Below are positions 13,101 through 23,101 of a stretch of DNA of 64,000 bases, in pieces. The position numbers were made by a program, and so were the translations under genes. How positions within the stretch are numbered: position 1 is the stretch's first letter; each line of letters starts with the position of its first letter. This DNA is from Capniomyces stellatus (Eukaryota; Kickxellomycota; Harpellomycetes; Harpellales; Legeriomycetaceae), in assembly GCA_001661515.1 (NCBI GenBank), contig LUVW01000007.1:392478-456477 (forward strand), written 5' to 3'. A model generated the notes under the pieces. That model was given only the letters and a program-made list of their open reading frames with translations. It did no database searches and had not been told where the DNA came from.

Positions 13101-13260
13101 TACTAAATAACCTTTCCACTCTACTTTTACCAAACCAAACCACACTACTAACCTCTAATTTTGTACAGGGAGCCTCATCGTTTACTGCTTTGGCTATTTT
13201 GTGTTCATTTTCTTGTTTCACCGCTTCATACTCGGATTCGGAATCAATCTTTCTTTTCAT
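7130..13260 (-). CDS. INTS4: Integrator complex subunit 4 (HEAT-repeat scaffold)
   Basis: This is a 1150-aa product from 19 exons: 13260-13153, 12954-12694, 12554-12258, 12109-11979, 11904-11736, 11542-11366, 11215-11074, 10907-10842, 10655-10487, 10335-10196, 10078-9944, 9903-9616, 9486-9354, 9150-9057, 8908-8718, 8539-8483, 8380-8245, 8084-7598, 7401-7130. In animals INTS4 is the symplekin-like scaffold holding the INTS9/INTS11 endonuclease of Integrator. Diagnostic segments are VENKFLMQTF (about residue 338), GAFVHGLEDE followed by a EVR-AA helix (about 410-430), DFLVDMFND (about 450) and, near the C terminus, NPVEFNF leading into a beta-rich end with VHVVPK. All correspond to human INTS4 in order. 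Introns 2, 7, 8 and 9 have GCAAGT donors; for 7-9 only these keep the reading frame. The acceptors of exons 11 and 12 are the least certain boundaries. RIX1 is divergent with 551 bases between starts. Confidence 0.92.
10336..10486 (-). other. INTS4 intron 9, GC-AG type
   Basis: The donor is GCAAGT after TTA-TC and the acceptor is TTTAG. The intron splits a Ser codon (phase 2). The nearby GTATAC donor would give a stop seven codons into the next exon, so the GC donor is required. Confidence 0.85.
10656..10841 (-). other. INTS4 intron 8, GC-AG type
   Basis: The donor is GCAAGT after GTA-G and the acceptor is AATAG. Joining gives DFLV-DMFND without a gap, matching the family motif. Confidence 0.88.
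10908..11073 (-). other. INTS4 intron 7, GC-AG type
   Basis: The donor is GCAAGT after ATA-G and the acceptor is AATAG. Joining gives RNAAIESISALSETYPEFA, in frame with the conserved helix pair. The only nearby GT is in the wrong phase. Confidence 0.88.
12555..12694 (-). other. INTS4 intron 2, GC-AG type (first intron base 12693)
   Basis: Exon 2 ends with AAG at 12694 and the donor GCAAGT starts at 12693; the acceptor is TTAG. The alternative in-phase donor GTTCCT is a very poor match to consensus, so GC is preferred but not proven. Confidence 0.7.
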
Positions 13261-13811
13261 TTTTACACTGCGGTGCTGTATACTTTGGCTAATTCAAACA
13301 AAATTCTTGATGGAGAAAAAAAAAGTCCCGGGTTCTGTTAATTCACGGTTAAGAAGCAAGCAGTAAACAGTATTTTGTCATAGTCTTTTAAAATTCGTAT
13401 TGTGTTTGTTTTGGTAATTGGCCTAATAATAGCAATTTCAATTATTTGGAATTTTACTTTGTTGGACTTGTTGAACTTGTTGAACTTAATTTAGTCAACA
13501 ATTATTATGCTGATTTAATTGGCTATGTTGTTCTGGCGTTCATTAAACCTCAAAGTAGTAAGGAAAAAAAAAGATCGAATTATTAGAAAATTTTTTTTAA
13601 AAAAGCAAAAAATGAAATCAAATTAGGTTTGTAAAATCTGATTGAATATGTCAGGTTTATTCCCAGGTTCTTGAGAAAGCAAGCTTGATTAGATTTAGTG
13701 TTTTGTTTTAGACTGATCACAGAACCTTAAACATTTCAAAAAGACGGGTTACGTGTCAAATTGCGAGGCAAATAAAAGAAAGAAAGAAGGGATTCAGCAG
13801 CGACTACAAGT
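13261..13811. promoter_or_regulatory. Divergent INTS4/RIX1 intergenic region
   Basis: These 551 bases lie between two divergent start codons and must contain both promoters. A T8A6 junction at 13591-13604 would be expected to disfavour nucleosomes. I do not recognise a specific factor site. Confidence 0.6.
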
Positions 13812-16800
13812 ATGGCTATATCAATGGCACAGGCAGAGAGCCTCATAATGGTTCTTACAAACCAATATTTAGAAAACGAGGATCTGTTGTTGGAAAATTT
13901 TCCATTTGTTTTAGAGTCAATATCGTCAAGAAACATCCTGAATGTTGGGTTTCAAGACAGAACAGAACAAGGGCAGTTGTTGTCGGGCAACAGCGGGTCT
14001 GGCACCAATCCTTTTGGAAAAGCAGCGAGTTTGAAGATGGTTGAGGAAAGTAAAAATGTCGAGCTTGCGCAAATGAAAAAGTATACTTCAGTGCTTCAAA
14101 AGTGGGTTAGTAGACTGACTGCACTCATACTATCAAAAAATCCTCGTATTCGACTGGCTGGCGTCTTGCTGGTTAAGCAGACCATTGAGCAATCAAACCG
14201 AATTTTAGTTATGCAGTGCGAAAAGTGGTCTATGCATTTGCTTGGACTCTTATCGGTAAGTTTATTATACTTTATTTTTGATTTTTACTCCAAGAGGGGA
14301 ATGTGGGGGAATGAGTGCGTTTGTTTTTACAGGGGTTGTAGCATGCCATGTAAATGCACCGATTTGCTCTTGAATTTAGGATGATTTACCAATTGAGGGA
14401 TAAGTATTTATCTTTATCAGTTAATTTGGATTTGAGTAGAAGCCAGAGTTGACTAAAACACATGAAGCCGCAATCTCGACTCTTGTCAGCATGCTAGACT
14501 TGGCAGGGTATCATCCAGAGTTGCTTAGAGAGACAGTGATCCCAGCAGTTGGAAAATTCAATATTGCGTTGATATCGATGATGAAGTCCCAGCAGAGGCT
14601 CTTTGTAAGTTTATCCTCAGCTTTTATTATTTGGTTCCAAGCTATAATTTTATTAATAAAACTTTTAATGCTTAGACTTTATTTTTATTTAATTTTTCTT
14701 CAATCGCTGCTAATATTAAATTGAGGTTGGTCAATTAACACAAGCACTAAATTGGTCAAATATAGGCTCAGGTTTCATGTGCCTTGATGTGGTCTGCTAA
14801 TGCCTACCCAGCAGTATTCAAAACACACAGCGAGAAGGCTATACGTCACTGTGTAGGGTATTTGGATGGATCATATACCCTTAGAAATCCGGAACTGGTA
14901 AAGCGCGCATCAGACTGTGCAGCAGTATTGTCAACCATTGGAAACAAGAGGTCATGTTCCGACAGATGGGCAGAAAACATGAACAAAACTCTTGGGTCAA
15001 TGAAGTCGGCCTTGACAAGAATTCTGTTTTCTGTAGAAAACGGCGAGTATGATGGATCTATTCTGCAGTTTGATATGCAGCCACCAAACGAGGACTACAT
15101 GCTGGCATTACCAAACATGGTTCATCGGTGTGTGGCATTGACAGAATTTCTCGTTTCGCAACTGACTACTGAGGCGAGCGATCCCGTTGTTGTGCCTATT
15201 GAACAGCTACTGCATTTGGTCAGCAGACTGACTTCGGTAAACATAACCACGAAAAAGATCAGCTTGGCTGACAAACAAGAGTACAATCTGATGCAAATTC
15301 TTGTCCCTAAATTGCATCTGTTGGCCACACGCATAATCGCAGTGTTGGTTGTAAGTCTTCAAACATCTTTAATCCCCTACTTGAGATTGATAACTCAGGC
15401 CGCCCTACGCATCAATTTACAGGCCTCAGGCCAATCACAAGTAAGGGAATCAAGCTATGCGGTGATTAAATTGCTTTGCGACACTTTTGGCTACGGCTCG
15501 ATGTGCTTTATCAGCGATACCTTTTTCGTCACGTTGTTGTCTGATATTGACAGTCACAAATCAGCTTCCAAAAAGCAATCGACCGTTTTACAAACCGGGC
15601 CAACTAGCAAGGTAAACCAATTGTACATATATGAATGTTTATAGTCTCCATTTATAATCTTAAACTGACTCTCCAAGTTTTCTTTCTATTGCTTATTTTT
15701 TTTTTTTTACATTATGCTTTTGTTACTGACATAAATGATGGTTTAGGAAGCACAAGAATAACTTTATTTATTGATTGTTAATTAATTGTTAAAATGTGCA
15801 TTTTATCTAGAGAGCTGCCAAGCGCCAAAGATCATTGAATGAGGTTTCAGAAAGTTCAGGCTCTGTAAGCTCTGTTACTGAGCTAGAATGGTCAGACGTA
15901 CACTACTCTGCTCTACAAGGTAATTTTCACGCTTTACAACTCTTATTTCTTTTAATCGGGGTTTCAAGATTGAACACCACCCCCTTTTTTTTGCTTGTTG
16001 AGACGTTGATGCCATTAATGACTGGTTTTATACATCCAATTTGGCTAAATTTTCAACTATATACAAAACTTATTTGATAGTTATCAAGTCACTTTTGACC
16101 AATGCCCCCGACTTGCTGCCACCAGCATTGAGAAACAAGCTTGAGCATACAATCATTACATCGCTGCTATTACTTGAGACCTCCAACTCTCAGCCACGTT
16201 TCTTTACTCAATCACCCGATTTAGAGTCTAAATTCCATAACCTTTACTTTGAGTGTCTTGTTAAACTTGTCCAAAGACCCGTTGCCAACAGAGCATCTGT
16301 TCTTCCTCATGCAGTGAAGCTGTTTTCAAATGGCATCACAAGCTCAAACTACAGGACTTCTCAGGTCTGCCGTGGCGGTTTGTCTATCTGCGAGTCAATA
16401 GTCCACCCTCGACTCCCAATTATTGGCCACGCCTCCTTCATGCAAGTTGACGACAACTCTGGCATCTCAGGCACTGGTTTAAATGGTCTTGATACAAACC
16501 CCAACAATATCGCCAAAAGCTCAATTTCCAACTACAGCTCTGGTGGCGCTTCATTGGGGGGATTCAGTACTGATGTTTTTTCAAAAGGCATCGGTCAACT
16601 AGGCTCAAGCAATTTTGCGCTTACCGAAGAGAAAAATAAGCCACTTTCTAACTCGGAAGCCAACAAAAATGCTCTCAATGGCAATGCACCGCCATCCACT
16701 GCTGCTGCTCAACCAACAACCAGCACAGAACAGAATTTAGCTCCCAAAAATACATCGCCCTTAAACTTTCAAAGCTCCACCCATACCGTTGAACCTGTAA

Positions 16801-16958
16801 CTGGGAAGGGAAGCGTGAAAGACAATCAGTCTCCCATTGCCCCAAGCTCTTTCAACACTAGCAATGTCCAACCTGCTCATCCAGCTTCAATGGTAGAAGA
16901 TAGCGAGATTGGCATTCCGGAAATAGACTTGGATATCTCGGACTCTGATTCCGACTAG
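13812..16958 (+). CDS. RIX1: Pre-rRNA-processing protein RIX1 (PELP1 family)
   Basis: An 813-aa product comes from five exons: 13812-14255, 14440-14604, 14766-15611, 15811-15919, 16081-16958. RIX1/PELP1 is the helical-repeat scaffold of the rixosome (with IPI1/IPI3 and Mdn1), needed for ITS2 removal and 60S maturation in the nucleus. The sequence shows an N-terminal helical domain with the family-type stretch NPRIRLAGVLLVKQTIEQSN (residues about 114-133) and WSMHLLGLLSKPEL across the first splice. A long alpha-helical middle and a disordered Ser/Asn/Thr-rich C-terminal part follow. The protein ends in acidic DLDISDSDSD, typical of this family. A 48-base in-frame segment (15351-15398) looks like a mini-intron with GTAAGT and CAG ends, but it codes for plausible helix and is kept as exon. 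Confidence 0.9.
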
Positions 16959-17186
16959 AAAGCCCCAACTCTATACGAAATATACTTTTGATCTTATTAA
17001 CGTGTATATCATCCTACTTTAACCAGTGTTGATTTAACCCATATATATTTATCTCTTCTAGAATTTCAACTGCAAAAAAAATAGAAAATAAAAGAAAAGA
17101 AAAGAAGCAAGAAAGATGTGAAAAGTAACGAAAATTTACAAATTGGGAATAATAAATAGCAGAAGCAATGAAGAAGCTAAATTATA

Positions 17187-17757
17187 TCAAGACTCCAAGT
17201 CCAGTTCGCCTTTAGGTTGCTGCGACTTTTCTTCAATTAGTTTGGCTCGCATTTTGATCAAATCTTTAGCATATATACCTCTGTACATCATCCCCGAGAT
17301 TACCATAGTCGCTAAATACGATTACATTGTTTAAGGAGCAAAAAAGAAGAAAAAAAAGCAGAAATAAAGATACTTGCAAATGTTAACAATTGCCAATAAT
17401 ATATACTATGTTTTAAATTATAAAACTCTTGTAAAGTAATCAATCGTGACAAAACTTAAAATAACTCAAAGGTTTTCCGTATGTCTTACCAAGTGAGGAA
17501 GCTATGTTCACCCGAGGAGAGAATTTCAATAATCGTTTTCCAAACAGGTTTGAGATTAGAAATCCAAATCCACCAAACACGATACCCGAAAACAACGCCT
17601 CTCGCTTGATTTTTTTATCGTCCCAAATCTACAGTCCAGTATTTTTCAAAGTCAGCATCTACTGGGGTTGATTCTCCACTTGAATTTATTACATTTGCGG
17701 TATATCAAAGCAGGCTTTTACATTATCTTTGTTCATTCGTTTGAAATCGAATTCCAT
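17187..17757 (-). CDS. Small membrane protein, two predicted TM segments
   Basis: A 99-aa product comes from three exons: 17757-17722, 17628-17490, 17311-17187. I do not recognise the family. After a charged N terminus there are two hydrophobic segments, about residues 21-36 (LFSGIVFGGFGFLISNLF) and 52-68 (around IASSLATMVISGMMY). They are separated by a short basic loop and followed by a Lys/Glu-rich tail. This two-helix hairpin with basic loops is common among small mitochondrial inner-membrane proteins, but that is only inference. Both introns have standard ends and keep phase (0 and 1), which supports the model. It is convergent with RIX1 (228 bases between stops) and divergent from the Tim44-like gene. 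Confidence 0.65.
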
Positions 17758-18239
17758 TTTTGCGACTTGTATATCTGCTGTATATTGGCTTGCAGGAGCA
17801 GTAGATAAATTTATCCCAATGGTATCTTGTCTGTGTTAATTATGTTTGATTCAGGGCTGTATAGCTCGTATAAGAAAGATCCTCAAATCGATGTATTTAT
17901 TCGAGTAAAAAAAATACCCACCAACTACTAAAATTAACTGCGAATGTTTTTCGTTACTAATTTCCAAAAAAAAAAAAATGAAATCAATTTCTGTTTTGTT
18001 TTGGTTTTATAATTTATTTATTTTTTGGAATTGTACTAATTAAATATCTGATTAATAACTAGATAAAGCTAAATACTGATTTATGCTCGAGATATCGAAA
18101 CTAACAACCAAAGTTCTGATTTCTCCCACCTTTTATTACAAATACCATCAATTACACTATAACTAGTATAGTGTAAATCTTTAAAATATAAATTCCTTTA
18201 CTTTATAAAATCCCAACAGAGCTGAATAAATCTTGAAAG

Positions 18240-19693
18240 GTGGATTTATTTCTTTTAACGGCAATCAGAACAACAGACATGATTAGAACGAATAATCTTG
18301 TGTGGAGCTCAAGATTTATTCAGAACTCCAACTCGGTTTTAACTAGAAACTATGCCAGACTATACACTCAAGGCCAGGGAGTCTGTGGGTTTAAAGGTGT
18401 TAGGGCTAGACTCTCTGCCACACATAAGCCAGAAAACAACTTTAACAAAATAGACAATCTCCGAAGCTTCAGCAATGGTATTCCAAAACGCGCAGAGTTT
18501 GATTCTTCAGAAACCGAAATCAAGTTCTTTAATAAATTTTGTAAGTCTGATAAGTTCGATACAGAATGCAAAACTCGGAATCCAAAAAGTAGAAATTATA
18601 AAGTATAATATAAAATGAATAAATTCCTTTTTAAAAATTGTGCAACTCTGCAATTTTTGCTACAGGATCCAGATTTATTAAATCCGGGTTTAGACAACGA
18701 TACTCAACGTTATTAATATCCTTGATAGTTTGGCTAAAACACAACGATCCTCCAAGACTACACCAGCGATCTATGGTTTGCTTGATTAGGCCGATTTTTG
18801 GATTCGCTTTTATTACAAACTTGATAAAAAAGTTCACAGAAAAGGCATCCTTCAATGAACTTAGACTAAGAACAGATACGAAATACTTTCCGTTGGAATT
18901 TGAGCAAGGAGGTAATTATGACAACAGTATATAATTTAGATATCATTACTGTTATAGATAAGTTCCCAAAACGCGCACTTACTTCATTTGCAATAATTGT
19001 GTAGCGATTTCGGCTTTAAAAGCATTCTGTGGGATTGTTTCAAGCGGGAACACTTCCGCATTGCAGTACCTCACTGCTGATAAACTTTACAGGAAATACA
19101 AAAAATCTATTGAGCTGATGAAAGAAGACCATGTTGAGGTTAAACTGGATTTAATTGAGTCTTATGGCTCAAAGGTTAAGGATATTCGGTTAAACTACGG
19201 CGATTTGCGTGCTTTTGAGATCGATATTCCTTTGATCGAAAGACTTAATGATTACGACATTAGATATTTTTTTAATTACGTTATTGCTCTTGAAAAGGCC
19301 CAAGCCCCAGAGGGCAAAAAGGAATCAAGGAAGGCGATGTCCAGTCTGCTTGAAACGAGCACGTTTGGCTTTTTTGCAAGAGTGGATGTAGAGTGTGACG
19401 TAAACATCAACTATACTGTTCTCCAGAATGGAAAAGTTATAGACGAGGACCAAGGTCGACGAAACGTGATTTTGAGTTTGACTAGTCCATACTACAAGAA
19501 CAATGAGGACTTTAACATCGCTTACATGCAGTCTGTAGAAGCTGTTGCCCCAGGATACTACCCAAAAGGTGCTATTCCTGACGAAAAAGTAGACCCGCCA
19601 TTTTCATGGGAGATTTCGGACATCGATTATCTTTTGGGTGTTGAGAGCGATAGGGAGCTTAGGGCTATTCTGCCTCAAAAGATGTTTTATTGA
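18240..19693 (+). CDS. Probable mitochondrial Tim44/MBA1-like domain protein
   Basis: A product of up to 390 aa comes from three exons: 18240-18540, 18729-18911, 19005-19693. The in-frame Met at 18279 begins MIRTNNLVWSSRFIQNSN, a basic, Ser/Asn-rich presequence, and may be the true start. The C-terminal two-thirds resembles the Tim44/MBA1/mL45 fold: an FEQGAISALKAFCG helix, LTADKLYRKYKKSIE, and a final WEISDIDYLL-like strand. Such proteins tether ribosomes or import motors to the inner membrane. The first intron is uncertain: the nearest acceptor (18665) would create a TGA across the junction, so the next in-phase TAG acceptor (18728) was chosen. The gene is likely real; the family call is moderate. 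Confidence 0.62.
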
Positions 19694-20679
19694 TTTAAAA
19701 GTACAGCATGCCGTCAAATTCCCGCCAAAGGGTATGAGAGCCCAACTTTTATATGACGAGGTTATGGCAAAATAGTATTAATATAATAAAAGCACCATTA
19801 AAATATTATCAACAGCAGCAACAGTAATAGTAATAGTAAGGTTGGTTGCAGTAGCTAGACTCCATACTTGCATACACAATTGTTTTGTTTATTTTGAAGC
19901 TGGCTATCTACAACTCGGATTAGTTTAGTTAACTTGACTACTTGATTAACATGTATTGGCTTGCTTGCTTTTAGCAATATAATTTGTGAATTTAATAAGC
20001 AACCGTTATTGACAGCAGTTTGATGTATGGCAACGGTGCACGCTTTTAAAACGTATAATGTGCGTTTATAGTCAAGATTTATATAGTATTGATCAGATAT
20101 TGATGATGAAGGTCACGTGGCCAGTAATCGAATTGCGGATTTGGGGCTCGGTAAATTCACCTAGCGTTTTATCCTTTGTAGTTCTTTCTAGATTCTGCTA
20201 ATTTCAGCAGGGGATATAACATTTGCTGTGCTAAAACAGAGCTTTTTAAGTTGATTCTGAAACATTTGTCAATCACCATTGTTTAGACAAAGCTAAAGCT
20301 GTGGAGTTAAGTGATTAAATACCCGTTTTGGTTGATTCCATCGAATAAAATGACTTTAGTCAAATAAATGCGCAATTTCATTGTTTTGCCATTTTCTTTT
20401 TATTCATTTCACTATTCAGTCTGTTTGGTGAATTTATTTGCTTTGTTAAAAAAGCGATAGAACTCGGCAAGTTTATTTTCTCACTCAACTTCCAGCTTTA
20501 TTCGTTTCAGCTTAGATAATCTAATTTGAAACTTTTTTACAAGTCCCTGAACTATCAACAGTTGCAAATATAAATACCGCACAGAACCGCAATTTACAAG
20601 GAAATAGCGAAGCCAAAACTAAACCAAGACCAAACTAAAGTCAAACCAAGACCAAACCAAAAGCCAAAACCAAAACACC
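19694..20679. promoter_or_regulatory. Intergenic region upstream of URC4
   Basis: This is a 986-base gap. A palindromic CACGTG E-box-type core lies at about 20113-20118, a TATA-like ATATAAATA at about 20568-20576, and a degenerate CCAAAAC/CCAAGAC repeat fills the last 60 bases before the ATG. The functional meaning is inferred only. Confidence 0.45.
20610..20678 (+). repeat. Degenerate AAACCAAGACC-type repeats in URC4 leader
   Basis: Five to six imperfect A/C-rich units directly precede the URC4 start codon. An unstructured 5' UTR is the simplest reading. Confidence 0.75.
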
Positions 20680-22430
20680 ATGACAACTTCAAATAGTATC
20701 AATGATAATGTAGACTATTTCCGCTCGTTAAAATCGGTTAGAGCACGAAGCAACTCGGTTTATAGCTTGGTTGCTGAGGGAAAGTCAAAGTACTTTAGCA
20801 TTCACGAGGAAAAGCTTGACGGTGTTGCCGACTTGATTATATCGCTTATTGACAGAGACTACGAAAACTGGTCCAAAGTATCTGCGCACGGTAGGTGGCG
20901 CTCTTTTGAAATGGTTGAAAACGGCAGAAAGAGAGACTTGATTAGAGAGCACATTGACGAGTGGACATCCCAGGGAGTTGATTCCATTGAGTGTACTAGA
21001 CGAGTGTTGGATCTGTTTGTTGTTTCAGTACTATTGGATGCAGGCGCGGGAGCAATGTGGGCGTATTCTGATAAGCAAACTGGGAAAACGTTTAAAAGAA
21101 CGGAGGGCCTAGGAATAGCAAGCCTGAGAATGTTTGAGAACGGTGCGTTTTCTTCAGATCCAGAAAACCCCTACCGGGCAGACTGTAAGCATGCATATCA
21201 ATCCAAACATTAGGCTAAGCCATTTAAACACTCACAGAAACTATATTTAGCATCATTATCTTTATTGTTCTGTGCTTCAAACATTTGATTGATTTTTGTG
21301 CATCCACCAATTCTCGATATATTCACTAGCTGAAAAGTTGAAGTCCTTTGACATTCAAGACTTGCTTCAAGGGTTCCAAGTAAGTGACGAAAATCCGCTT
21401 ATTGGGGCTGACAATAGAGGACAACTTCTGCAAAGACTTGGCAATGTTGTTCACGACGGAGAAAAGTACTTTTCGTCAAGCTCTGGAGCTCCCAAGAGGC
21501 CCGGAAACATGATTGGTAAATATATTGTGAACCGAGTAAAATATGGGATTAACAAAATATGGAATTAACAAAATATGGAATGGAAGATTTGGATATGCTG
21601 ATCCATTTTAGTAAACCCGATGCTTCAATAAACTTTATAACTGATGCTACTATAGATTATCTGATGACCAAGGCAGTAAACAACGAGATTGCAGTAAACG
21701 ACTTGTGGGAGGTAATATCGTTGGGCTTGTTAAAAGTATGGCCAGAGTCGCGTACATCTTTTCAAGGGCACTCGCTTGGTGACTCTTGGGAGTGTGAATT
21801 ACTAAAAAATGCTGGTGGTACCGGCGACAACGTCGACCCAACATATATAGTACCGTTCCACAAATTGTCGCAATGGCTCACTTGGTCTCTTGTTGAGGCT
21901 ATCAGCACAGTTGGGAACATCAAGGTCAACAACCTGGAAATGTTAACGGGACTTCCAGAGTATCGGAATGGTGGCCTTTTTATTGATCTTGGCGTTTTAA
22001 CGTTAAAGCCTAACTACATGGACGAGTTTCCAGCCGGAATTGTGTACCAAGAAGACAACACGCCGTCGTTTGAAGCCGATAGCCAATTGGTGATTGAGTG
22101 GAGGGCTTGCACTATAGTGCTGCTTGACAAGCTGCACAGCGTTGTAATCGAGAAACTTGATCTTGACAAGGCTAGATTCCCGCTTAATATGCTTTTAGAG
22201 GCTGGAAGTTGGAAGGTAATACTTGGATTTTAGTTTTTAAATAAATTCTCGAACATTGAAAATGTGCCAGATTGCGGCACCAACGCAGATATAAGCGCAA
22301 AGTTTGACTAACTGTGGCATTGTACTCTGATACGTCACTCTATTAGGCGGGAAGAGAAGTGGCCGCTAGGCTTAGACCAAAGACAGGAAATCCCCCAATT
22401 GGCATAATATCTGACGGAACCATCTTTTGA
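20680..22430 (+). CDS. URC4: Uracil catabolism protein 4 (DUF1688)
   Basis: A 467-aa product comes from four exons: 20680-21184, 21330-21515, 21587-22215, 22347-22430. URC4 (urg3 in S. pombe) belongs to the fungal/bacterial URC route that uses uracil as a nitrogen source; its exact chemistry is not settled. Family landmarks in order are FRSLKSVRAR at the N terminus, HGRWRSFE, SVLLDAGAGAMW, the FKRTEGLGIASLRMFENGAF block, NPLIGADNRGQLLQRLG, RPGNMID, LGDSWEC and LEAGSWKAGREVA. It ends in ISDGTIF, a hallmark C terminus. The last 84-base exon restores that C terminus, so the intron at 22216-22346 is well supported. An internal GTAAGT in exon 2 is not used. No other URC gene is in the window. Confidence 0.95.
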
Positions 22431-22546
22431 GCTTGTTCCAACAAACTCTCCTGAAAAGCCGGTTTTAGCACTTGGCTGACCTGACTCACATTCCGTAACT
22501 TTAGTGTTTTGCTTGACTAAACGCAATAGAGTGTCAACCGGGTGTT

Positions 22547-22602
22547 TATTTTATTTTATTTTATTTTATTTTTTTGTTTTATTTTATTTTTTTAAAAAAA
22601 AA
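22547..22602. repeat. (TTTTA)n tract ending in a T7A9 junction
   Basis: A low-complexity tract lies between the convergent URC4 and rhodanese genes and probably covers both 3' ends. Confidence 0.85.
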
Positions 22603-22732
22603 GTACAACTTTATTTTTAAGTGTTATAACCTGAGCCTAATTTCAATACAACGATATGTTAAAAAAACTCTGGGCCTGAAAACAAACATCTGTTTAACTA
22701 AAAGCTAATGGCAAAGCTAGCGAATCTTTTCT

Positions 22733-23101
22733 TTATTTTCTCGAGTACTCTTCCCAGCTTTTTTCATACACCAAAACATTGTCGGTGTATCCCAATGACT
22801 TTGCAGTATCTGCTGCCATAAGACATCTTTTTCCTGCTAGACAGTAAAACACGAGTGGCTCTGTTGTGCAGTTTTTCTTTGGCAGCTCAAACTTGTACTT
22901 TCCGCTAAACTCTTGTGGGCTAAGATTCAAGGCCTGCCCGATATCCGTGTGAGGAATGTTGTGGGCTCCTGGGATATGTCCAGCTTCGTACTCATCTGGT
23001 CTTCTCACATCAATAATGATTGCTCCAGGAAGCTTTTCCTTTTTAGAGATTTGGCAGATCTCATTGTAGTCTACTATCTTTGCGGAATTAGGTTGCGACA
23101 T
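22733..23101 (-). CDS. Single-domain rhodanese (sulfurtransferase-like)
   Basis: This intronless 122-aa product is one complete rhodanese domain. It has IIIDVRRPDEYEAGHIPGAHN (CH2A-type start), a substrate loop with the candidate catalytic cysteine C87 in YCLAGKRC, and a C-terminal SWEEYSRK helix. Family members transfer sulfane sulfur to cyanide or thiols. The active-site loop (C-L-A-G-K-R) is six residues long, the length associated with sulfur rather than phosphate substrates. No targeting signal is evident, so it may be cytosolic. It is convergent with URC4 (302 bases between stops). Confidence 0.93.
   Translation of the reverse strand: MSQPNSAKIVDYNEICQISKKEKLPGAIIIDVRRPDEYEAGHIPGAHNIPHTDIGQALNLSPQEFSGKYKFELPKKNCTTEPLVFYCLAGKRCLMAADTAKSLGYTDNVLVYEKSWEEYSRK

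Noticed and set aside
14381..14400. A possible micro-exon (DDLPIEG) within the first RIX1 intron
   Set aside because: It has an acceptor but no legal in-frame donor before a TAA, and direct splicing gives LLSKPEL as expected for the family.
18631..18855. Minus-strand 74-codon frame with a good Met start
   Set aside because: It overlaps exon 2 of the Tim44-like gene, which is supported by phase-consistent splicing into a long downstream domain.
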